Below, one piece after another: positions 6,753 to 11,719 of a DNA stretch of 14,769 nt (positions within the stretch are counted from its first letter, which is position 1; each line of letters begins with the position of its first letter). Source of the DNA: Peptococcaceae bacterium (GTDB taxonomy: Bacteria > Bacillota > DSM-521 > Neomoorellales > Neomoorellaceae); contig DOLC01000039.1 in NCBI GenBank assembly GCA_003509545.1, positions 1-14,769 of the forward strand, read 5' to 3'. The notes under the pieces are model-generated. The model worked only from the letters and a program-made list of their open reading frames with translations, was not told the origin of the DNA and ran no database searches. The translations under genes and the position numbers were made by a program.

Positions 6753-6977
6753 GCTTGGAAGCGAGCGAACAAGCTTTCGCGGCTAGCCCAGGCTTTAAGC
6801 TTGGCAAAAGGCTTAAGAAAGGTCCGAGGCCATGTATCCTTGCGGCCGGCAATTGAGGCAGGATGCTTAAATTCTGCCGGGAAGCCTGCCGGAGCCTTGA
6901 GCCAAGCAAAAGTCCTGCCCGCGAGGGAGGCCTTTGCGAGCGAAGGCCAAGCAGGCCGGGATCAAGGCTGGGGATGC
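6717..6977. mobile_element. Possible MITE-like element bounded by inverted G-type ends
   Basis: The left end reads ATCCCCAC...GGCCTGCTTGG (6721-6752). The right end is roughly its reverse complement, GCCAAGCAGGCC...TGGGGAT (about 6947-6975), and both are flanked inwardly by GCGAGCG. This gives about 255 bp with imperfect terminal inverted repeats and no ORF of its own. The inner part (6831-6975) recurs almost unchanged at 14607-14753 on the other strand. No target-site duplication is evident. It could instead be two REP-like units in a head-to-head cluster. Confidence 0.45.
6831..6975 (+). repeat. L-type intergenic repeat, copy 1
   Basis: This 145-bp stretch is nearly identical to the reverse complement of 14607-14753, with about eight substitutions and one 2-base length difference, by eye. 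It contains an internal hairpin (GGCAGGA, eight bases, TTCTGCC) whose partner copy reads TCCTGCC; the change keeps pairing as a G-T wobble. It fills most of the 434-base gap between the flavin-reductase gene and the DUF2007 gene. I see no gene in that gap. Confidence 0.8.
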
Positions 6978-6982
6978 ACCAG

Positions 6983-7040
6983 AATGCCGGTCCGTCCTTT
7001 TCATCCTTCTGCCGGTGCCGCACCGGCGGCATGGACGTCT
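6983..7040 (+). repeat. H-type repeat, right part only
   Basis: The 58 bases align without gaps to positions 41-98 of the copy at 10890-10987, with 49 of 58 identical. The hairpin CCGGTG-CCG-CACCGG (7012-7026) differs from CTGGTG-CCG-CACCAG by a paired T-A to C-G change. It lies 20 bases past the 3' end of the DUF2007 gene. Confidence 0.8.
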
Positions 7041-7060
7041 ACCCTATAGCCGTGCCGGAC

Positions 7061-7279
7061 TCACCCGCCGTGTTCCTCTAAAATTTCCCGTGCCTGGTCC
7101 ACTTTCCCTTCGGGCACCAGAACCTCCACTTCGCCCAGAGGACCGAGATTTAGACCGTATAACCTCCCTATGGCCTCACCGCGCAGCCTGACGGGTATCC
7201 CGGCCGATTCCAGGAGCCCCTTAACCAGGGAAGCTTCCAGCGGAAGGGCGGAGGCTACTACTATCCATTTTTCTCCCAT
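7061..7279 (-). CDS. DUF2007-type small putative signal-transducing protein, 72 aa
   Basis: The short alpha/beta protein has the layout of DUF2007 proteins: WIVVASALPLEASLVKGLLE, then SAGIPVRL, and a C-terminal EVEVLVPEGKVDQAREIL. The family resembles PII-like folds and is described as putative signal transducing, but no function is established. The ATG at 7279 lies inside the end of the rluD gene (19-base overlap), so it is the last, translationally coupled gene of the thiD-lspA-rluD unit. The resemblance is by pattern, not by search. Confidence 0.7.
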   Translation of the reverse strand: MGEKWIVVASALPLEASLVKGLLESAGIPVRLRGEAIGRLYGLNLGPLGEVEVLVPEGKVDQAREILEEHGG

Positions 7280-8226
7280 GGCCCTTCCCCCCCTCTCCAG
7301 GTCCGTTCTTTAATCCGGCGCAATTCCTCAAGGACGCGGCCGAAGGCCTCCGGCAGGGGGGCGCTGAATTCCAGGTACCGGCCGGTGCGGGGATGGAACA
7401 GTCCCAGGCGGGCGGCATGGAGGAGCTGCCCGGGCACCGCGAAGGGCTGCTTGCGTCCCCCGTACTTGGGATCTCCTACCACCGGATGGCCCACATAGGC
7501 CATGTGCACCCGTATCTGGTGGGTACGGCCGGTTTCCAGGAGGGCCTCGACCAGGGTATAGCCGGGAAAAATCTCCGTCACGCGGTAATGGGTAACCGCC
7601 GGCCGCGAATTCTTGAAGGTTACTGCCATGCGCTGACGGTCCACGGGATGGCGGCCGATGGGAGCCTCAATGCGCCCCGCGGGCTCTGAAATTTCTCCAT
7701 GGACCAGGGCCAGGTACACCCGCTTGACCTGGCGGGCTTTGAGCTGGGCCACCAGAGAGCGGTGGGACGCATCATTCTTGGCGGCTACCAGCAGCCCGGA
7801 GGTGTCCTTGTCCAGGCGGTGGACGATGCCGGGCCGCAGAACTCCGTTAATCCCGGACAGGTTCCGGCAGTGGTAGAGTAGGGCGTTTACCAGGGTGCCC
7901 CTTTCGTTACCCGGGGCGGGGTGGACTACCATTCCCTGGGGTTTGTTTACGACGATGATATCCTCATCTTCATAGACCACATCCAGTTCCAGGGGCTCCG
8001 GCCTGGCCTCGAGGCGCCGGGGCGGCGGTATGACGCCCGCAATCCGGTCCCCAGGACGGACCTTGTAATGGGCCTTGGCCGGCCGTCCTTCCACCGATAT
8101 CAAGCCCTCCTCTATCAGCCCCTGCACCCGGCTCCGGGATATATCGGGAAGATGGCGGGCCAGCCAAACGTCCAGGCGTATTCCCGCCTCCTCCGGACCC
8201 ACTACCAGAGAAAAAGGACCCGTCAC
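7261..8226 (-). CDS. rluD: 23S rRNA pseudouridine synthase, RluD family, 321 aa
   Basis: An N-terminal S4 RNA-binding domain (about residues 14-75, RLDVWLARHLPDISRSRVQ...) precedes a pseudouridine synthase domain. The catalytic motif is HRLDKDTSGLL at 136-146, with D139 as the nucleophile. Further family motifs are DIIVVNKPQGMVVHP (89-103) and GRTHQIRVH. RluD enzymes modify helix 69 of 23S rRNA. An open frame continues upstream to 8334, but the extra 36 residues fall inside lspA in another frame and look random. The GTG at 8226 overlaps the lspA stop as GTGA and has AAGGAGG just upstream, so it is the better start. Confidence 0.92.
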   Translation of the reverse strand: MTGPFSLVVGPEEAGIRLDVWLARHLPDISRSRVQGLIEEGLISVEGRPAKAHYKVRPGDRIAGVIPPPRRLEARPEPLELDVVYEDEDIIVVNKPQGMVVHPAPGNERGTLVNALLYHCRNLSGINGVLRPGIVHRLDKDTSGLLVAAKNDASHRSLVAQLKARQVKRVYLALVHGEISEPAGRIEAPIGRHPVDRQRMAVTFKNSRPAVTHYRVTEIFPGYTLVEALLETGRTHQIRVHMAYVGHPVVGDPKYGGRKQPFAVPGQLLHAARLGLFHPRTGRYLEFSAPLPEAFGRVLEELRRIKERTWRGGEGPWEKNG

Positions 8227-8684
8227 CCTTCCTCCTTCTCCCTCCCTTGTTCCCCTTCCCGGCGCCACAGGTTCCATACCAGCAGACCCGTGCCCCCCAC
8301 TATGGCCACATCGGCCAGATTGAAGACAGGCCATATGCGGAAGTCTAAGAAATCTACCACGTACCCGAAGCGCAAGCGGTCCATGAGGTTGCCCAGGGCT
8401 CCCCCCAACTGGAGGGCCAGAGCCAATTGTAAATAAAAGCCGCGGGTCCTGAACTGGCTGTAAGCGACCAGGACCAGCCCCACTACGATTATACCGACGG
8501 CTATGAAAAAGGGGGTCCTGTGGGCTAACAGCCCAAAGGCCGCTCCGGGATTGTTTACGTGGGTGAGGTGAAAGATGTTGTCGAGGACGGGCACGCTCTC
8601 GTAGGGTGCCAGGGTGCGGCGCACCACCATCTTACTCAGTTGGTCGCCCGCCACGACTGCCAAGACCAACAGCGGAAACAGCAA
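8223..8684 (-). CDS. lspA: Lipoprotein signal peptidase (signal peptidase II), 153 aa
   Basis: This integral membrane aspartyl protease removes signal peptides from prolipoproteins after diacylglyceryl modification. Four hydrophobic segments are visible: about residues 2-14, 57-74, 84-96 and 121-139. The family motifs are present: NNPGAAFGLL (44-53), GNLMDRLRFGYVVDF (98-112) and FNLADVA (121-127). D111 and D125 are the expected catalytic pair. The start is a TTG at 8684, preceded by GGGGGG and only three bases after the thiD stop. The charged tail REGEQGREKEEG overlaps the rluD start by four bases. The length is slightly short but complete. Confidence 0.93.
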   Translation of the reverse strand: MLFPLLVLAVVAGDQLSKMVVRRTLAPYESVPVLDNIFHLTHVNNPGAAFGLLAHRTPFFIAVGIIVVGLVLVAYSQFRTRGFYLQLALALQLGGALGNLMDRLRFGYVVDFLDFRIWPVFNLADVAIVGGTGLLVWNLWRREGEQGREKEEG

Positions 8685-8687
8685 AGG

Positions 8688-9485
8688 TTAATCCCCCCAG
8701 GTGTAATAACCTGCCAGGTGGTGGACCGGGCCGAAACCCCGGCCTACCGGCCGCCCGGCCGCCAGGGCCCGCCCCAGGTACTCCTTGGCCCTTCTTGCGG
8801 CCTCGGGTACCTCCAAACCCCGGGCCAGGAAGGCGGTTACGGCGGCGGCAAAGGTACAGCCGGTGCCGTGGGTGTTGTTGGTGTTGACACGCGGTCCTAC
8901 AAAACGGTATACCTTGAAGCCGTCGAAGAGGATGTCCACTACCTCTTCCCCCGGCAGGTGCCCCCCCTTAACTATCACAAAGGGCACCCCCCACTCCCGG
9001 ATACGCCGCGCCGCCTCCTCCATGTCCTCCTCCGTCCTTATGGGGCGGCCGGTAAGGGCGGCGGCTTCCTCCACATTAGGAGTCACTACCATGGCTAGGG
9101 GTATGAGCTCCTTAATCATAACCTCGCAGGCCTCGGGCGCCAGAAGGGCATGTCCGCTCTTGGCCACCATAACAGGGTCGACGACCAATTTCTTTACGCC
9201 GTACTCCTCAATTTTTCGGGCCACAATCCTCACTATCTCGGCGTTGGCGAGCATGCCGGTTTTGGCGGCATCGGCCCCAATATCCTGCAATACGGCGTCC
9301 ATCTGGAGGGCTACGAAGTCCGGGGGCAGATCGTAACTCCCCAGAACACCGCAGGTATTCTGGGCCGTAACCGAAGTGATTACACTGGTACCGTACACCT
9401 CTAAAGCGGCAAAGGTTTTCAGGTCGGCCTGAATGCCGGCACCGCCCCCGGAATCCGAACCGGCGATGGTTAAAGCTTTGTGCAT
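8688..9485 (-). CDS. thiD: Hydroxymethylpyrimidine/phosphomethylpyrimidine kinase, 265 aa
   Basis: This ribokinase-fold enzyme performs both phosphorylations of 4-amino-5-hydroxymethyl-2-methylpyrimidine on the way to thiamine diphosphate. Seen motifs are ALTIAGSDSGGGAGIQADLK (4-23), KTGML (75-79), VVDPVMVAKSG (101-111), TPNVEEA (135-141) and THGTGCTFAAAV (205-216) with the anion-hole and Cys region at 207-210. The length is normal. The ATG at 9485 has GGGAGGGG about 6 bases upstream. It is the first gene of the thiD-lspA-rluD-DUF2007 unit. No TPP riboswitch-like sequence is visible in the leader and no other thiamine gene lies in the window. Its product is the cofactor used by the oxidoreductase encoded in the same window, though nothing shows a regulatory link. 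Confidence 0.93.
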   Translation of the reverse strand: MHKALTIAGSDSGGGAGIQADLKTFAALEVYGTSVITSVTAQNTCGVLGSYDLPPDFVALQMDAVLQDIGADAAKTGMLANAEIVRIVARKIEEYGVKKLVVDPVMVAKSGHALLAPEACEVMIKELIPLAMVVTPNVEEAAALTGRPIRTEEDMEEAARRIREWGVPFVIVKGGHLPGEEVVDILFDGFKVYRFVGPRVNTNNTHGTGCTFAAAVTAFLARGLEVPEAARRAKEYLGRALAAGRPVGRGFGPVHHLAGYYTWGD

Positions 9486-9487
9486 TT

Positions 9488-9520
9488 TTACCCCTCCCAG
9501 TCGCGAAGTCTGGGCGTCAT
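9488..9520 (-). other. Possible 10-codon leader ORF before thiD
   Basis: On the - strand, AAGGAGG directly abuts an ATG that opens the frame MTPRLRDWEG. It ends in TAA two bases before the thiD start, and the thiD ribosome binding site lies in its last codons. The zero spacing argues against efficient initiation. Confidence 0.25.
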
Positions 9521-9577
9521 CCTCCTTACCGGCCCTCTGAGGCCCGGCCCTGCACCTTCTTTTTTGACCCTGCCCTT

Positions 9578-9583
9578 ATAATA
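9578..9583 (-). promoter_or_regulatory. Weak candidate -10 box upstream of thiD
   Basis: On the - strand, GATATTATAAG offers TATTAT about 92 bases before thiD. TTCGAA, 16 bases upstream at the edge of the H repeat, is a poor -35 match. This is the only AT-rich patch in the 286-base gap; the rest is repeat (9602-9699) and GC-rich sequence without a visible gene. Confidence 0.3.
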
Positions 9584-9601
9584 TCACGCACGATCCTCCT
9601 T

Positions 9602-9699
9602 CGAAAATAACTTCTCTCCAGGCTGGCATTGTTTTTGTTTGCATGCCGGCCCGTTGTTTTCATCCTTCTGATGGTGCCGCGTTAGCGGCATGGGTGTCT
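9602..9699 (+). repeat. H-type intergenic repeat, full copy A
   Basis: The 98 bases align without gaps to 10890-10987 with 86 identical by hand count. The left half contains CGAAAATAACTT and GCATTGTTTTTG. The right half contains ATGCCGGCCCGTTGTTTTCA and the hairpin core (9671-9690). Relative to copy B, three core bases change (ACC to GTT), and all three keep pairing as G-T wobbles on the + strand. It lies between the yteA-like gene and thiD, pointing opposite to both. Confidence 0.85.
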
Positions 9700-9771
9700 T
9701 AAGGTAAACAACCTGCCCCCGGCCGGTCCCGGCAGCCCGCCCGGCGATGAAGATTTCCCTCGAGGGCTGGA

Positions 9772-10488
9772 TCAGTCTTCGAGCCTATCACATCCTTCAT
9801 CGCCGATTAAAGGTGCGCCCGGGTAGCCTTCATCGTCGATGTAGGCCCCCGCATCCTGGTAGAACATCCCGTCGGCCCCCTTAAAGTAGGGAATGCCTTC
9901 CACCGGGTCTACATAACCGTGGTCCTCGTCAAGGTCGAGGGGGCCGTAGTAGGAACCGCTACCAGCCTCGGAGGCATGCTCTGTCGTCTGGGCCAGCGCC
10001 TGCCAGGTGTCTTCCCCTCCTTCTATCATCCTATCTGCCGTCCCTCTATCCCCATAAAAGCCGCCAAAGGGAGGAGACACCACTTCTTCCTCTAAGGGCC
10101 GCCTGCGCTGCCCCCCGCGGGGCTTTTCTGCCGCGCGACGGCATTCCAAACAGAGGGTAGTTTCCGGTACGGCCTCCAGACGCTCGAGGGGTATTTCGCG
10201 GCCGCAACGAAGGCAGCGTCCGTACGTCCCTTCTCTAATACTTTCCAGGGCCTCCTGAATTTTGCGGAGCTGGAGCAAGGCGTTGTCCCGCAGGGCCAGG
10301 TCCTTACTTCGTTCAAAGAGTTCGCTTCCCAGATCTCCCGGATGGTTATCGTAACCGGAGAGCTCCTGGATAGACTCCCGCATGGCCTCGTCCAGGCCGC
10401 CCAGCCGAAAGGAGCGCAGCTGTTCCTCGTAGGACGCCCGGAGGGCCAGCAACTTGCGGCGAAAATATTCCAACTTTTGTTGCTCCAA
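9772..10488 (-). CDS. YteA/DksA-TraR family zinc-finger protein, 238 aa
   Basis: A helical N-terminal region (1-85, charged and coiled-coil-like) precedes a DksA-type zinc finger with C92, C95, C113 and C116. The segment YDNHPGDLGSELFERSKD (46-63) is typical of the YteA family of Gram-positive bacteria. The C-terminal half (about 135-238) is acidic and rich in Gly, Tyr and Asp, with the motif GEDTWQALA and SYYGPLDLDED-like repeats; such tails occur in this family and the overall length is normal. These proteins are proposed regulators, perhaps acting on RNA polymerase, without an established target. The start is TTG at 10488, but the ribosome binding site AGAAGGG is close to it. A TTG five codons later has GGAG at 9 bases and is an alternative. 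It probably forms a unit with the DUF5665 gene, 28 bases upstream. Confidence 0.8.
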   Translation of the reverse strand: MEQQKLEYFRRKLLALRASYEEQLRSFRLGGLDEAMRESIQELSGYDNHPGDLGSELFERSKDLALRDNALLQLRKIQEALESIREGTYGRCLRCGREIPLERLEAVPETTLCLECRRAAEKPRGGQRRRPLEEEVVSPPFGGFYGDRGTADRMIEGGEDTWQALAQTTEHASEAGSGSYYGPLDLDEDHGYVDPVEGIPYFKGADGMFYQDAGAYIDDEGYPGAPLIGDEGCDRLED

Positions 10489-10516
10489 AACCCTTCTCCC
10501 CTTGTCCTCTTAAATA

Positions 10517-10849
10517 TCAATAGTAATAGATCTCCCTCTGAACCACTCGGACGATTTCGGCAATGAGTTTCCCGATAACCGGAAGGTTCTGTAGGGCCAA
10601 CTCTCGCACCAGGTATAGCACGAGGGTGCCGAGAATGGTGACGCCCACCGCAACCCCCAGGCCCCGCGCCAGGCCGGCCAGGAAATTTAAGTAGAGCAGC
10701 CGGAGGGGGCGGCGGTAGAGCTCTACCCATTCGGCCAAGTTGGCCTTTTCCAGGGCCAGAAGCAAATCCTCTATCTTTTCCTTGAGCGGAACATCTTCCC
10801 GGCGGCGCTCCACTTTCTTCTCCTTCGAAAATAGCCTTCTCATTTTCAT
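10517..10849 (-). CDS. DUF5665-type small membrane protein, 110 aa
   Basis: A basic, charged N-terminal half (about residues 1-47, two short helices) is followed by a hydrophobic stretch rich in Leu and Gly (about 52-84), giving one or two membrane passes. A conserved-looking tail, NLPVIGKLIAEIVRVVQ (88-104), ends in REIYYY. I recognise the pattern as DUF5665, a clostridial family without known function. Two ATGs lie close together (10849 and 10843). Neither has a clear ribosome binding site, so the start is uncertain by a few residues. It is the first gene of the unit with the yteA-like gene. The gap upstream carries the H repeat and no clear promoter. Confidence 0.72.
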   Translation of the reverse strand: MKMRRLFSKEKKVERRREDVPLKEKIEDLLLALEKANLAEWVELYRRPLRLLYLNFLAGLARGLGVAVGVTILGTLVLYLVRELALQNLPVIGKLIAEIVRVVQREIYYY

Positions 10850-10889
10850 AGTTCGTGGAGAGGGCGCCGGCCCTCATGAGCGGCTGCCC

Positions 10890-10987
10890 CGAAAATAACT
10901 TCCCTCCGGGCCAGCATTGTTTTTGCTTGCATGCCGGCCCGTTGTTTTCATCCTTCTCCTGGTGCCGCACCAGCGGCATGGATGTAT
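10890..10987 (+). repeat. H-type intergenic repeat, full copy B
   Basis: This is the reference copy used here: 98 bp, 86 of them identical to copy A. The core holds two overlapping stems that exclude each other: CTGGTG-CCG-CACCAG (10959-10973) and TGCCGC-ACCA-GCGGCA (10963-10978). It lies 40 bases upstream of the DUF5665 start and on the opposite strand to it. The rest of the gap (10988-11058) holds no gene. Confidence 0.85.
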
Positions 10988-11059
10988 CTCCTGTTCCTTA
11001 ATAAAGTATGTTGCCCTTTACCGTCCCGCTTAAAACCTCTTCCGACGCGGGAATCCTAT

Positions 11060-11088
11060 AAAAAAATCCTGCTTAAGGCCGCAGGATT
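11060..11088 (-). terminator. Intrinsic terminator of the ileS-pduL unit
   Basis: On the - strand, AATCCTGC (11081-11088) pairs perfectly with GCAGGATT (11065-11072) across an 8-base loop, followed by a run of T. The stop codon of the pduL-like gene (11073-11075) is in the loop, so the last codons form the ascending arm. Confidence 0.9.
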
Positions 11089-11702
11089 CGAACTACGTCT
11101 CCATTCTTGAGCATGGCCGCGTTGGCCTCGTCGGTGTCCAGGTGGAGTTCCAGCCGAGCCGCGGGACTTACCCTGATAATGACGTTGTGCAGGATCAGGC
11201 CCCTCTCGCCCGACACCAAAACCCTCACCCGATGTCCGTCCCTCAATCCCCACCGGACGGCATCGGCCTCACCCATGTGTATGTGACGGGCCGCAACGAT
11301 TACCCCCCGCGGGAGGTTAAGGGCGCCTCGGGGACCCACCACCGCGATACCGGGCGTGCCCTCCAGGTCGCCCGATTCCCTTACGGGCGCCTTGATGCCC
11401 AGCCGGTAAGTATCGGTTACGGCCAGCTCTATCTGGGAGTGTTCCCGCGGCGGGCCGAGAAGCCGCATGCCCTCGATAACCCCCCGCGGTCCCACTATGG
11501 TGACCGTTTCTTCCGCCGCATATTCCCCGGGCTGGCTCAGCTCCCGATAGGGTTTGAGCCGGTATCCGGGGCCGAAAAGAAACTCTAAATCGGCCCGGCT
11601 TACATGCATGTGGCGATTGGAAACCCCTACCGGAACGGCCAGGGGCAGCACTTCCCCGTTAGTCACGACGAAGGCCCCTCCCTCTGGAGTGCCGGCTGCC
11701 AA
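11073..11702 (-). CDS. pduL: PduL-type phosphate acyltransferase (phosphotransacetylase), 209 aa
   Basis: The protein carries the tandem PduL fold motifs: VPVGVSNRHMHVS (24-36, H31 and H33), QPGEYAAEETVTIVGPRG (57-74), a LLGPPREHSQIELAVTD-type stretch (81-97), APVRESGDLEGTPG (105-118), AARHIHM (137-143, H140 and H142) and LHLDTDEANA (186-195). The histidines and the acidic HLDTDE segment fit the two-zinc active site. PduL enzymes swap CoA for phosphate on acetyl- or propionyl-CoA, and in Moorella thermoacetica PduL-type proteins serve as the phosphotransacetylase of acetogenesis. No microcompartment genes are nearby and I see no clear encapsulation peptide, which favours a central-metabolism role. 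The longest start is TTG at 11702. The GTG at 11666 has the stronger site GGGAGGGG, 8 bases upstream, and may be the true start (197 aa). It lies 17 bases after ileS. Confidence 0.9.
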   Translation of the reverse strand: MAAGTPEGGAFVVTNGEVLPLAVPVGVSNRHMHVSRADLEFLFGPGYRLKPYRELSQPGEYAAEETVTIVGPRGVIEGMRLLGPPREHSQIELAVTDTYRLGIKAPVRESGDLEGTPGIAVVGPRGALNLPRGVIVAARHIHMGEADAVRWGLRDGHRVRVLVSGERGLILHNVIIRVSPAARLELHLDTDEANAAMLKNGDVVRILRP

Positions 11703-11719
11703 AGGGCACCCCTAATCTA

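Noticed and set aside
6700..7040. CRISPR array
   Set aside because: The repeats are of several kinds, differently oriented and not separated by uniform unique spacers; no cas genes are present.
9671..9690. H hairpin cores as intrinsic terminators
   Set aside because: None of the four copies is followed by a T-run on either strand.
9486..9771. TPP riboswitch upstream of thiD
   Set aside because: I find no CTGAGA-type thi-box core in the leader. The gap is mostly H repeat.
10092..10979. Open frame of 295 codons on the - strand covering the yteA-like gene, the DUF5665 gene and the H repeat
   Set aside because: It is out of frame with two better-supported genes and begins inside the repeat. 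Its composition is arginine- and proline-rich, as expected of a shadow frame.
11073..11702. Part of a propanediol-utilisation microcompartment
   Set aside because: No shell protein, diol dehydratase or aldehyde dehydrogenase genes are nearby; the neighbour is ileS, consistent with a free cytoplasmic phosphotransacetylase.
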